Below, piece after piece: positions 9,058-17,566 of a stretch of DNA of 45,691 nucleotides. This stretch comes from Caldilineaceae bacterium (GTDB lineage Bacteria; Chloroflexota; Anaerolineae; Caldilineales; Caldilineaceae). A model generated the notes under the pieces. That model searched no databases. It was not told the DNA's origin and saw only the letters and a list, made by a program, of their open reading frames with translations. Where the stretch lies: contig JADLDO010000018.1 in the NCBI GenBank assembly GCA_020846635.1, forward strand, positions 1-45,691, written 5' to 3'. How positions within the stretch are numbered: the first letter of the stretch is position 1; each line of letters starts with the position of its first letter. The position numbers and the translations under genes were made by a program.

Positions 9058-11076
9058 TTAAGTACGTGTGCCGTAGATAGATTCCTGGCTGAAACCAAAG
9101 GCAAAGGCGGCGACCGTCGGGATAATGGACGCGGTTAGGCTCTGCGATGGATCAAGACCCACCAGCGCAAAGATCGCACCAAAGATCCAATAGCCCAATG
9201 CCCCCACAACCAGCCCCATCAGGGGCAGAATCAACCCGCGCAACCCATATTTGCGGTCAAAGAAACTATGCTCTCCGCGAGCATGTGCCCGCATGGTATA
9301 GAGTGCGCCGATTGCGCCGCCCAGAGCACCCGCAAAGGCTGCGCCGATCCAGGCAGCCCAGTGGCTTACAAGCAGGCTCCCCCGATCCAGCCCCGTGATC
9401 CACATCAATGATTCTTCCATATCCATTTGGAAGATGAAGCGCGCGATGACAATTACGACACTCAGCCCCAACCAGCCCCAAAGATAGACATGCAGCCGGT
9501 GGCGATAGAGGTCCGACCATTGACGCGCCTGGTGTAGCCGCTGCACAATGGTACGTACCTGCTGCATATAGTATTCCACTTCGGCGGAGCGCATCGGATC
9601 GCTCTGTAGGATGGAATAGGCTTTGTCGAGCAGATGGCGCGCCCGTTCGCCGGTTTCATTGCCCACCGGCAACAGCGCGGCAATCTCAGCGTGTAGGTCG
9701 GAAATCTCGCGGTGCAGCGTATCCACGTCCAGTGTAGACATGCGCGGCAGTAACGTCGAACGTTTCTTGTTGCCCATCACCGACATGGCGCTGACAAATT
9801 GCGCCGGGTCGTGACGAACGGAGCTGTTCTCGTCTGCAAGCCTGCGTTCCGGTGCGGGATAGCCGTCTGGAAAGAGCGGCTCCTCTTCTTCAGGATTCGC
9901 GCCGAAATCCTGATATTCCCACTTATCCGGCCCCGTCGCCCACTGCGTGTGCTCATCGACAGGCTGGGGCGTTACCCGCGGCGGCGTCGCCGGTGTCGAG
10001 GCGCGCGGTCGCGCAGGCTCAGGCGAAGTCAAAGGCGGTCTGGATGCCACCGGAGGTGGTGTTGGCGTTGTGGGTTGGATGTTGGCGCTTTGCTCGCGCC
10101 GGAACTGCTCATATTGCTGTTCCACGTTATAAAGCCGGTCGGTGCGCGCTGTTGAGTCGCCGCCACCAGAAACCGGCGCGTCATCCATCGCCGTATGCAT
10201 CGTTGTATGCGCCGGTGTATTGATCGATGTCTTTAAGGACGACGGTTCGTCCCCACCATCCCCACCAGGGCGATCTACATAGGGCCCATCCTCGCGGCGC
10301 AGCGGTGGTTCTGCACGACGCGGCGCAGAGATGCCATGCTCGCCGGACTCGTCATCAAACGCATAGCTCGATGCGCCACGTGCATCGCTGTCGCTCGTCA
10401 GCGGTAGCGGTGCAGCCGGTCGGGTGGGTGCTGGGCGCAAAGGCTCATCGTAGGCGCGGCGGTCAGCCGTTTCGGGCGCAGCAGGAGGGTTAGCCCCTGC
10501 GGAACGGCTGTTGTAGCGCTCATCATAGCGACTGTCCCCCCCTGGAGGGTTGGCATGAGGAGGCTCCACCGCATAAGGATCAACGTGCCAAGTCTGACCG
10601 CTGGCGAAATCCTCGTGCGGCGCTCTGTTTGGATAGCCCCCGCCATTTGTGCCACTGGGATGGTGCTGCCCATTGGTATGCGTGCCGTTCGCATGACCGG
10701 CATCCTCATGGCCGCGTCGCTCATAAGGTGGGGTGCGTCCGGCGTCGCCATGCCCTGTGCCACCGTTTGTGGACGGTCGCGTAGCAGGCGGCTGAGGGGC
10801 GGGTGCATGAGGACGCTGCACAACAGGCGCATCAACACCAGAGAATGTCCGGTGACCATCGGCAGCCGAAACGTCTACCCCACCCATCATCATCTCATCC
10901 ATGAGCAGGTCAGCACGCCAGCGCAGCAGTTCAGGGCTTTCCTCTACATGGCTGCCGTGGCGCGCCGAATTGTAGTGGACAGCCTGTGTCCCCGGCGTGG
11001 CCCCCGAAGTTGACTGAGTTGTAGGGCGCGAGACACTCTCCCATTCAGTGGGTTCGTGTCCGGGTTCTCCTGTCAT
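9058..11076 (-). CDS. Long disordered membrane protein of unknown function
   Basis: The 672-residue product has two parts. Residues 1 to about 420 are low-complexity and rich in Pro, Gly, His, Arg, Asp and Thr, surely disordered. After residue 430 a helical, coiled-coil-like stretch (TLHREISDLHAEIAALL onward) leads to a C-terminal block with four hydrophobic segments (LWGWLGLSVVIVIARFIF, an Ala/Gly-rich one around AAFAGALGGAIGAL, ILPLMGLVVGALGYWIF, then IIPTVAAFAFGF). The long soluble tail probably faces the cytoplasm. GGAGG lies 4 bp before the ATG. It precedes priA on the same strand, but its composition gives no evidence of a replication role. I do not recognise the family. Confidence 0.85.
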   Translation of the reverse strand: MTGEPGHEPTEWESVSRPTTQSTSGATPGTQAVHYNSARHGSHVEESPELLRWRADLLMDEMMMGGVDVSAADGHRTFSGVDAPVVQRPHAPAPQPPATRPSTNGGTGHGDAGRTPPYERRGHEDAGHANGTHTNGQHHPSGTNGGGYPNRAPHEDFASGQTWHVDPYAVEPPHANPPGGDSRYDERYNSRSAGANPPAAPETADRRAYDEPLRPAPTRPAAPLPLTSDSDARGASSYAFDDESGEHGISAPRRAEPPLRREDGPYVDRPGGDGGDEPSSLKTSINTPAHTTMHTAMDDAPVSGGGDSTARTDRLYNVEQQYEQFRREQSANIQPTTPTPPPVASRPPLTSPEPARPRASTPATPPRVTPQPVDEHTQWATGPDKWEYQDFGANPEEEEPLFPDGYPAPERRLADENSSVRHDPAQFVSAMSVMGNKKRSTLLPRMSTLDVDTLHREISDLHAEIAALLPVGNETGERARHLLDKAYSILQSDPMRSAEVEYYMQQVRTIVQRLHQARQWSDLYRHRLHVYLWGWLGLSVVIVIARFIFQMDMEESLMWITGLDRGSLLVSHWAAWIGAAFAGALGGAIGALYTMRAHARGEHSFFDRKYGLRGLILPLMGLVVGALGYWIFGAIFALVGLDPSQSLTASIIPTVAAFAFGFSQESIYGTRT

Positions 11077-11116
11077 GCTGCCTCCAAACTACATCGATGT
11101 TGCATACCAATTGCAT

Positions 11117-11144
11117 ATGTTATCATCATTAAAGAGTTTTGCAA
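11117..11144 (-). promoter_or_regulatory. Candidate promoter of the membrane protein-priA operon
   Basis: The minus strand shows TTGCAA (11139-11144), a 16-bp spacer and TAACAT (11117-11122), about 40 bp before the gene start at 11076. It is divergent from the rpmH promoter in the same 330-bp intergenic region. Confidence 0.45.
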
Positions 11145-11270
11145 AGAAAAGTCTGGATCCATGCCATGCGCTGTCCCTCCCTTTGCACTTCGCAGACCTA
11201 CCTAATCTGACGCACAAAATGGCCGCGCGGTATGCCATCATGATGAGAAACCAAGAGGACGCCAGTAAAT

Positions 11271-11300
11271 TTGACATAGATCATGCGCCGCGCCTATAAT
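11271..11300 (+). promoter_or_regulatory. Consensus promoter of the rpmH-rnpA operon
   Basis: TTGACA (11271-11276) and TATAAT (11295-11300) are both perfect sigma70 hexamers, 18 bp apart. They lie 107 bp upstream of the rpmH start. This is the strongest promoter match in the window, as expected for ribosomal protein genes. Confidence 0.85.
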
Positions 11301-11406
11301 ACTGTTTTGAACATTCTGGATGAGCGATGACGACACGGGCGCGCGGACTTGGTTACTGGCTTGGTCTCCGGCTTGTGCATGCGAAGATGAAGAAGGGATT
11401 GAAACA

Positions 11407-11571
11407 ATGCCAAAGAGGACATGGCAGCCTAAAGTACGAAAACGTCTCAAGACACATGGCTTTCGCGAGCGGATGAGCACCCCTGGTGGGCGCAACGTCC
11501 TCAAGCGCCGTCGCGTCCGGGGCCGCGCCCAATTGACAGTCAAGCTGACAACCCGCAAATCGATCCACTGA
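11407..11571 (+). CDS. rpmH: 50S ribosomal protein L34
   Basis: L34 is a tiny basic protein of the large ribosomal subunit. The product is [19 protein letters not shown] followed by [24 protein letters not shown], the unmistakable family signature. It has 54 residues, slightly longer than the usual 44-46 because of a C-terminal extension ([11 protein letters not shown]). The frame is open further upstream, but the conserved N-terminus fixes the ATG at 11407, with AGAAGGGA upstream. It heads the common rpmH-rnpA-yidD-yidC-jag cluster. Confidence 0.97.
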   Translation: MPKRTWQPKVRKRLKTHGFRERMSTPGGRNVLKRRRVRGRAQLTVKLTTRKSIH

Positions 11572-11604
11572 GTATCCTGATAGCCTGAGAGATATTGACG
11601 CTGC

Positions 11605-11970
11605 GTGAAACAACGCTTCCGAGTTCGCAAAAATGAACGCTTTCAAGAGATTCGAAAACTTGGACGTTCTTATACCAACGAACTCTTAGTTTTGTGCCTA
11701 TTACCAAACCACTTACCCTATAGCCGTTGTGGCTTCTCGGTAAGTAGTCGAATCGGAAACGCTGTACACCGCAACCGGATTAAGCGCCGCTTGCGTGAAG
11801 CGATGCGGCTGCGAATGGATACAATTAAGCCCGGTTGGGATTTGGTCTTCATTGCTCGACATCCCATTCGAAGTGCGGATTATCAGGAGATGGATACCGC
11901 CTGCGCCCGCCTTCTTCGGCGGGCGCAGTTGTTCCGTACACCGAACGAGGATACGGCTCTATGCACATAA
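11605..11970 (+). CDS. rnpA: Ribonuclease P protein component
   Basis: RnpA is the protein cofactor of RNase P, which trims the 5' leader of tRNA precursors. The 121-residue product has the RNR signature [20 protein letters not shown] at about residues 47-66 and the N-terminal [11 protein letters not shown] typical of the family. The start is a GTG with no obvious ribosome site, 33 bp after rpmH, so translation may be coupled. Its end overlaps yidD by 10 bp. Confidence 0.95.
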   Translation: MKQRFRVRKNERFQEIRKLGRSYTNELLVLCLLPNHLPYSRCGFSVSSRIGNAVHRNRIKRRLREAMRLRMDTIKPGWDLVFIARHPIRSADYQEMDTACARLLRRAQLFRTPNEDTALCT

Positions 11971-12185
11971 CACTTGGGCAACGGATATTTCTTGGAATCA
12001 TCCGCTTCTACCAGCGGTTTCTGTCGCCACTCCTGGGCAGCAATTGCCGCTATTACCCCACCTGTTCGCACTATACCTATGAAGCCATTGAAAAATATGG
12101 TGTGACCAAAGGGGGCTGGATGGGTCTGCGCCGCATCATGCGCTGTCATCCCTGGCATGAAGGCGGATATGATCCTGTGCCCTAG
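11961..12185 (+). CDS. yidD: Membrane protein insertion efficiency factor YidD
   Basis: YidD is a small membrane-associated protein that helps YidC insert inner-membrane proteins. The 74-residue product has the family core [21 protein letters not shown], then [20 protein letters not shown] and [17 protein letters not shown], with the conserved cysteines. The frame is open upstream to 11835, but alignment and the rnpA overlap place the ATG at 11961. It lies between rnpA and yidC as in most bacteria, although here a repeat array separates it from yidC. Confidence 0.95.
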   Translation: MHITLGQRIFLGIIRFYQRFLSPLLGSNCRYYPTCSHYTYEAIEKYGVTKGGWMGLRRIMRCHPWHEGGYDPVP

Positions 12186-12226
12186 CGGTAGCATAGGGGC
12201 GCGGTTTTCAGCACGCAGACATATAT

Positions 12227-12338
12227 TATGAACGTATTACTATGAACGTATTACTATGAACGTATTACTATGAACGTATTACTATGAACGTATTACTATG
12301 AACGTATTACTATGAACGCGTTACTATGAACGCGTTAC
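12227..12338. repeat. Eight tandem copies of a 14-bp repeat
   Basis: The unit TATGAACGTATTAC occurs six times exactly (12227-12310), followed by two copies of the variant TATGAACGCGTTAC (12311-12338). There are no spacers. The unit length is not a multiple of three and no gene spans the array. It lies between yidD and yidC, just upstream of a TATAAT (12361-12366). It could be a variable-number tandem repeat, an array of regulator sites, or an iteron-like element near a replication origin. Confidence 0.97.
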
Positions 12339-12471
12339 ATTGCCGTCACGCTAAAATTGTTATAATTAAGTTGCGAATGACCGACCAGCCGGCGACCTTT
12401 TGCTGATAGAATTGCTCACAGAAGCATACAGAAGCATGTCGTGGCTGGCGTTTTGAGGAGACAAGACCAAC

Positions 12472-13512
12472 GTGAGACAGAAAAAGCTCCTGGCGCTGCT
12501 AGTCGTCGTATTGGCCGCCTTTATTCTGAGCGGTTGTGGTGTCAATCATTCAGGGGTCGATATTACAACGACTCCCCCCGATGGCTTTTGGCAGACATTG
12601 GTTGTGTGGCCGCTTGGGCGCGCGCTGATTTGGCTGGATGGTCTATTGCAGGCGGCGAACATCCCCTACCATTGGGGATGGGCCATTATCCTCTTTACGC
12701 TAATCATTAAGGCGATCACATTTCCGCTGACGCTGAGCCAAATGCGAGGTATGCAGGCCCAAAAAGACTTGCAGCCCAAGATTCAAGAGCTTCAGAAGAA
12801 ATATGGCAAGGATCGCGAAAAGCTCTCGCAAGAGCAAATGAAGCTTTACAAAGAGGCCGGTGTTAACCCGCTCAGCGGTTGTCTCCCCCTGTTGATCCAA
12901 ATGCCGGTTCTCTTTGGTCTCTATGCCGCCCTGGTTGCGATTGGCCCCAACCTAGCCAACGCCAACTTCTTCTGGATTCCCAATCTTGGCTTTCCAACCT
13001 ATAGCCAGGGCATGAGTTGGCTGACCGAGGCATTTAACAATGGCGATTGGTATACATTGATTGCCTATCTCATCCTGCCCGTTTTGCTGATGATCTCGCA
13101 GTTCATCATGCAAAAGTGGATGACGCCCGCCATGCCACAAGCAACGGGCGACAGCAACAACCCCACAGCCGGCATGACCAAGCAGTTGACCTACATGATG
13201 ACCTTCATGTTTGGCTTCTTCACCTTACAGGTGCCTGCCGGTCTTACACTCTATTGGGTGACGAGTAACCTCTTGCAGATGTTACAGCAGTGGGCCATCA
13301 CCAATAACCGCCTGGGTCTTGGCAGCCCAGCACCGAACCTAACGGTTGCCACCGCGACGGCAGGCAATGGCGGAAGCAGCACAGTCAATGCCGCCCTGCC
13401 TGAACCCCAAGTTGTGGAGAGCAATGGTGCCGCCAACACCAAAACAGGGGATACCAGCAACCCATCCGATAAAGCTAAAGAGGCGCGTCGTCGCCGTGCG
13501 AAACGGAGATAA
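12472..13512 (+). CDS. yidC: Membrane protein insertase YidC (lipoprotein form)
   Basis: YidC/Oxa1 inserts and folds membrane proteins, alone or with SecYEG. The 346-residue product begins with a lipoprotein signal (MRQKKLLALLVVVLAAFIL, then SGC with Cys22), as in the Bacillus SpoIIIJ type, and lacks the large periplasmic domain of proteobacterial YidC. The 60KD_IMP core follows: LIIKAITFPLTLSQMRGMQ, the basic cytoplasmic hairpin (residues about 85-125), NPLSGCLPLLIQMPVLFGLY and further membrane segments. The tail is Lys/Arg-rich (KAKEARRRRAKRR). The start is GTG with GAGGAG upstream. A TATAAT at 12361-12366 with a weak TTGCCG 15 bp before it may be a promoter. jag follows after 6 bp. Confidence 0.96.
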   Translation: MRQKKLLALLVVVLAAFILSGCGVNHSGVDITTTPPDGFWQTLVVWPLGRALIWLDGLLQAANIPYHWGWAIILFTLIIKAITFPLTLSQMRGMQAQKDLQPKIQELQKKYGKDREKLSQEQMKLYKEAGVNPLSGCLPLLIQMPVLFGLYAALVAIGPNLANANFFWIPNLGFPTYSQGMSWLTEAFNNGDWYTLIAYLILPVLLMISQFIMQKWMTPAMPQATGDSNNPTAGMTKQLTYMMTFMFGFFTLQVPAGLTLYWVTSNLLQMLQQWAITNNRLGLGSPAPNLTVATATAGNGGSSTVNAALPEPQVVESNGAANTKTGDTSNPSDKAKEARRRRAKRR

Positions 13513-13518
13513 CAACAT

Positions 13519-14439
13519 ATGGCAGCGAGCGGACAAGACCAGGGTGGACAAGAATTCAGTGGGCGCACTGTTGACGAAGCGATTGCCGAAGGGCTTGCCC
13601 AACTAGGAATTCGCAGCGATCAAGCTGAGGTTGAAGTTCTCAGCCGTGGCAGCCGTGGCATCTTTGGACTTGGCAGCGAACCGGCCCGTGTTCGCATCAG
13701 CCGGCGCGCGCCGGCGGCATCGCCGACACCAAAGCCCGCACAACCGCCGGTGCAGTCACAGACTCCAGCGCCACAGCCAACACCAAAACCAGAGCCACAG
13801 GCTCCGGCAAAGCCCGATTCAATGCCCACGTCTGTTGCCAGCCCTACCCCTGCACCCGCATCCCCAGCCGCTACAGAAGCGAGCCGTCCCCGCGTCAGCA
13901 ATCTCATGGACGACGAACGCGAAGAATATGACGGGGGAACGGCTACGGACCAGGTTGAAGCCGTCAGCGATGAGGAATTGTCTGTCATGGCGGTCGAACT
14001 CCTCACGGAATTGGTGCGCCACATGGGCTTTGAGGCCCAGGTCAACGCCGAATGGCACGAATCCGACGACAACGGCGAACATTACCTGCTCTTGGATATC
14101 CACGGTCATGAGCTTAGCCCGTTGATCGGTCGCCGCGGTGAAACCCTGGCAAGCATCCAATATCTAGTGCGCCTGATGATCAACCAGCGCATCAAACGAT
14201 GGAAGAACATTGTCGTCGATGTCGAACAATACAAAGAGCGTCGCGTCAACCAACTGACTCAGCTTGCCAAGCGTATGGCCGAGCAAGTAACCGAATCGGG
14301 GCGCGCTGTCTCGTTGGAACCGATGCCCGCCAATGAGCGCCGTATTGTCCATCTCGCCTTGCGCGATCACCCCTCGGTCTATACCCAAAGTTCGGGAGAG
14401 GGTGAGCGTCGCAAGGTACATATTGTCGCACGAGACTAA
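13519..14439 (+). CDS. jag: RNA-binding protein Jag/KhpB (Jag_N, KH, R3H)
   Basis: Jag (KhpB) is an RNA-binding protein usually encoded beside yidC and linked to cell-envelope growth and division in Firmicutes. The 306-residue product has a Jag_N domain (about residues 12-60, GRTVDEAIAEGLAQLGI...GSRGIFGLG), a Pro/Ala/Gln-rich linker (about 65-130), a type-II KH domain with LIGRRGETLASIQYLVRL (about 197-215), and a C-terminal R3H domain with MPANERRIVHLALRDH. GGAGAT lies 8 bp before the ATG. The Pro-rich linker is longer than in many relatives. A strong terminator follows. Confidence 0.95.
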   Translation: MAASGQDQGGQEFSGRTVDEAIAEGLAQLGIRSDQAEVEVLSRGSRGIFGLGSEPARVRISRRAPAASPTPKPAQPPVQSQTPAPQPTPKPEPQAPAKPDSMPTSVASPTPAPASPAATEASRPRVSNLMDDEREEYDGGTATDQVEAVSDEELSVMAVELLTELVRHMGFEAQVNAEWHESDDNGEHYLLLDIHGHELSPLIGRRGETLASIQYLVRLMINQRIKRWKNIVVDVEQYKERRVNQLTQLAKRMAEQVTESGRAVSLEPMPANERRIVHLALRDHPSVYTQSSGEGERRKVHIVARD

Positions 14440-14516
14440 ATACATCTTCCCAACATATTGTCGCAGACGTATTTTCGCAGACAGAGCGCCGGCCCCATTG
14501 AAGAAACTCGCTTGAT

Positions 14517-14550
14517 TCGCCCCGCCCAACTCAAGGGCGGGGCGATTTTC
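14517..14550 (+). terminator. Intrinsic terminator after jag
   Basis: CGCCCCGCCC (14518-14527) pairs with GGGCGGGGCG (14535-14544) across a 7-nt loop, followed by ATTTTC. It ends the rpmH-jag transcription unit. Confidence 0.85.
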
Positions 14551-14598
14551 TTCATCCAGCGGCGATTTTTCACCTAGCTTTGACCAAGGATAACAGAC

Positions 14599-15531
14599 AT
14601 GCTACAATCGCAGCCGGTGCAGCCGGCGCATACAGACCAGAGCAAACCAGACATCTTGTTGATCGGACACGTGACCTGTGATCTTGAAAGCGCAGATCGC
14701 GACAGCGCCTATCGTCTTGGAGGCACAGTTAGTTTTGCCGCAGTCACAGCCATGCGCTTAGGTCGTCACCCAACCATCATCACCCGCGCCGCTGCCACCA
14801 CCGACCTGTCGGACTTGCCAACCGATTTGGACCTGCACGTTCTGCCCTCGCCCGTGACAACGACCTTCGCTAATCTTTACACCGATCAGGGTCGTGTCCA
14901 ATATTGCTATGCACAGGCGCTACCCATTACCGCAGACGACATCCCCCTCGCCCATCGCCACCCGCAGGCCGTCTTGCTGGGGCCGCTGGTCAATGAGATT
15001 AGCGCAGACGTGGCATCCATTTTCGGGTCAGAGACTCTGGTTGCGGCTGTCCCGCAAGGATGGATGCGCCAGTGGGATGAGACGGGGCACGTCCATGCCA
15101 AGCCCTGGGAAAATGCCGAAACCATTTTGCCCCATCTCTCTGTGCTGGTGCTTTCGCTTGAGGACATTGACCAGGATTTGAGCCGCCTCGACCCCTGGTT
15201 CGCCCATGTAGGGCTGATCGTCCTGACCGAATATCGCGATGGCAGCACCATCTACCAGCGCCAAGCCGATGGCAGCATCGTGCAAAGCAAGATTCCGCCT
15301 CGTCCAGCCCAAGAAGTTGACCCGACCGGCGCGGGCGATGTCTTTGCCACTGCCTTTCTGATCCGGCTGCAAGAGACAGGGGATCCTGCGCAAGCGGCGC
15401 GCTTCGCCAATATTACGGCCTCCTTTAGTGTAGAGCATCCTGGTGTCACCGGCGTCCCAACTCGCGCCCAGGTTTTGGCCTATCTCGATGCACACCCTGT
15501 GGAATATGAGACTGTCAACTACGGCGTGTAA
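14599..15531 (+). CDS. PfkB-family carbohydrate/nucleoside kinase
   Basis: The 310-residue protein is a ribokinase/PfkB-fold sugar kinase. It shows the N-terminal nucleotide-kinase strand ILLIGHVTCDLE, the GG-rich lid region (YRLGGTVSFAAVTAMRLG) and the anion-hole motif DPTGAGDVFATAF at residues 241-253, whose last Asp is the catalytic base. The substrate cannot be read from sequence; ribose-like sugars or nucleosides are usual. AAGGAT precedes the ATG. It is preceded by the jag terminator and lies 130 bp before parA, so it is probably a transcription unit of its own. Confidence 0.88.
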   Translation: MLQSQPVQPAHTDQSKPDILLIGHVTCDLESADRDSAYRLGGTVSFAAVTAMRLGRHPTIITRAAATTDLSDLPTDLDLHVLPSPVTTTFANLYTDQGRVQYCYAQALPITADDIPLAHRHPQAVLLGPLVNEISADVASIFGSETLVAAVPQGWMRQWDETGHVHAKPWENAETILPHLSVLVLSLEDIDQDLSRLDPWFAHVGLIVLTEYRDGSTIYQRQADGSIVQSKIPPRPAQEVDPTGAGDVFATAFLIRLQETGDPAQAARFANITASFSVEHPGVTGVPTRAQVLAYLDAHPVEYETVNYGV

Positions 15532-15661
15532 ATCATTTTACGCGGGTGATGAAGGGCAACAATCCAAGTTGGCAGCCCAAGTGAAACTATGCGATGTGGA
15601 CTATCTTTAGTACCATAGGGAACGTATGAGACTCTTGCAGACTGTGAGCATACCCTAATCC

Positions 15662-16459
15662 ATGACCGCGCGCGTATACGTTTTTGCCAATCAAAAGGGC
15701 GGGGTCGCCAAAACCACCACAACCGTCAACCTGGGGGCCTATCTCGCGGCTGCCGGGCGGCGCGTTTTGGTGGTCGACACCGATCCCCAGGGCAACGCCA
15801 CCACCAGCTTGGGGGTGGATCCACGTTCGCTGGAAGTGAGCCTTTACAACGTCCTCATCGAGCAAGTACCCATCCAAAAGGCCATTACCCTAACCGACCG
15901 CGTCGGCTTGGACATAATCCCGTCCACCACAGACCTGGCCGGGGCAGAAGTGGAGATGGCGCGGCTGATGGCACGCGAGCGGCTCCTGGAACGCAGCCTG
16001 CGCCCATTGCTCCCCCTCTACGACTATATCCTTATCGATGAGCCGCCGAGCCTGGGGCTGCTGACCATCAATGGGCTGACCGCAGCCACTCACGGTGTCA
16101 TTATTCCTGTGCAATGCGAATATCTGGCGTTGGAAGGATTGAGCCTGTTGTTGCGAACCATCCAACAGGTCCGTGACATCCTCAACGAGCAGTTGACCAT
16201 CGCGGGCGTCGTGTTGACCATGTACGATGGTCGCACGACCCTCGGCCAACAGGTCGTCCAAGAGGTGCGCGACTATTTTCCAGACCAGATCTTTCAGACC
16301 ATCATCCCGCGCAGCGTACGCCTCAGCGAAGCGCCCAGCTATGGCAAGACGATTCTAAGCTATGCGCCATCCAGCGCCGGCGCGCTGGCCTATCAAGCGC
16401 TGGCGCAAGAATTTATGGCACGAGCCGAAAACCCATCGGCCAGTCTCGTCCAGGCATAA
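15662..16459 (+). CDS. parA: Chromosome partitioning ATPase ParA/Soj
   Basis: ParA is the nucleoid-bound ATPase that moves ParB-parS complexes to segregate replicated origins. The 265-residue product has the deviant Walker A KGGVAKTTTT at residues 12-21 (Lys12 is the signature lysine), Walker A' VVDTDPQGNATTSLG, and ILIDEPPSLGLLTIN for Walker B. It lacks the N-terminal HTH of plasmid ParA types, so it is a chromosomal Soj-like protein. No ribosome site is obvious before the ATG. parB starts 54 bp after its stop. Confidence 0.95.
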   Translation: MTARVYVFANQKGGVAKTTTTVNLGAYLAAAGRRVLVVDTDPQGNATTSLGVDPRSLEVSLYNVLIEQVPIQKAITLTDRVGLDIIPSTTDLAGAEVEMARLMARERLLERSLRPLLPLYDYILIDEPPSLGLLTINGLTAATHGVIIPVQCEYLALEGLSLLLRTIQQVRDILNEQLTIAGVVLTMYDGRTTLGQQVVQEVRDYFPDQIFQTIIPRSVRLSEAPSYGKTILSYAPSSAGALAYQALAQEFMARAENPSASLVQA

Positions 16460-16513
16460 CGCGCCGCTTTATCATTCCGGCTCACTCTGCGAATTCACCA
16501 CGGGGAGGAACGC

Positions 16514-17566
16514 ATGACCAACGGTAATAGCAGCAATCCCGCGGGCAGCCCCACCCCCGCCAACAAACGGCGCGGACTGGGGCGCGGATTGGGTGCGCTG
16601 ATCGTCGATACCCAAACGACACCGCCGCCCGCATTTGAAGAAACCAGTGAACAGACAGGCGACCATCCCTATAGCAAGTCAGAGGCTATGACGGGCGGGC
16701 CACTCCCTGCCACCCGCGGCCAGGACGCAGAAAACGCTGCGCCGTTGGGCGAAGGGGTGCGCCAGCTTGCGCTCGACCAGATTTCGCCAAACCCCCAACA
16801 GCCACGTACCTATTTTGACCCTGCCGCACTCGAAGAACTAGCCGCCTCCATCCGCGCGCATGGCATCCTGCAACCGCTGATTGTCACCGCCAGCCCCAAC
16901 CAGTCTGCACACTACTGGCTTGTTGCCGGGGAGCGACGCTGGCGCGCCGCGCGCCTGGCGCTCCTCGAGACGGTCCCCGTCATCGTGCGCGAGGCATCGC
17001 CCTTGCAATTGGTCGAATGGGCGTTGGTGGAAAACCTGCAACGAGCCGACCTCAGCCCCCTGGAAGAAGCCGCGGCCTATCAAACGTTGGTCGAGTCATT
17101 CACCCTGACGCAAGCTGAAATTGGTCTGCGTGTGGGCAAGAGCCGCGCCGCAGTTGCCAATACGCTGCGCCTGCTCCAGCTTCCGCGTGAAGTTCAGGAA
17201 GCGCTGATGGATGGACGCTTGAGCGCAGGTCATGCCCGCGCCTTGCTGGCGCTGCCCGATGAAGACCTGATGCGCGTCGCCCTCGAACAAGTATTAAGTC
17301 GTGGGCTGAGTGTGCGTCAAACCGAAGAACTGGTGAAACAGTTGGCGCTCCAAGCAGGGGAACCAACACCCCCGGCAGAAAAGCAGCCGCAAACCGCCGG
17401 TGACAGCCAACTGGCCCACATGGAAAATCATTTCCGCTCTATCTTGGGCACGCGCGTCAATCTCAGCCGCAACCGTGACGGCAGCGGGCGGCTTGTGGTG
17501 CATTTTTACAGCGACGAGGAATTAAGCCAGATCTACCAACTGATCGCCGGGGACGATGAATTTTAG
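16514..17566 (+). CDS. parB: Chromosome partitioning protein ParB/Spo0J
   Basis: ParB is a CTP-dependent DNA clamp that loads at parS and recruits ParA and SMC. The 350-residue product has the N-terminal ParA-stimulating patch KRRGLGRGLGALI (18-30), a disordered linker, the ParB/Srx CTPase domain with GERRWRA (139-145) and ENLQR (173-177), a HTH (LTQAEIGLRVGKSRAAVANTLRLL) and a C-terminal dimer domain. GGGAGG precedes the ATG. No canonical parS (TGTTTCACGTGAAACA-like) was found in the window by eye. The 3' end overlaps the next gene by 11 bp. Confidence 0.96.
   Translation: MTNGNSSNPAGSPTPANKRRGLGRGLGALIVDTQTTPPPAFEETSEQTGDHPYSKSEAMTGGPLPATRGQDAENAAPLGEGVRQLALDQISPNPQQPRTYFDPAALEELAASIRAHGILQPLIVTASPNQSAHYWLVAGERRWRAARLALLETVPVIVREASPLQLVEWALVENLQRADLSPLEEAAAYQTLVESFTLTQAEIGLRVGKSRAAVANTLRLLQLPREVQEALMDGRLSAGHARALLALPDEDLMRVALEQVLSRGLSVRQTEELVKQLALQAGEPTPPAEKQPQTAGDSQLAHMENHFRSILGTRVNLSRNRDGSGRLVVHFYSDEELSQIYQLIAGDDEF

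Noticed and set aside
14660..14680. A CACGTGA core resembling the centre of parS
   Set aside because: The flanking TGTTTC/GAAACA arms are absent and it lies in the PfkB kinase coding sequence.
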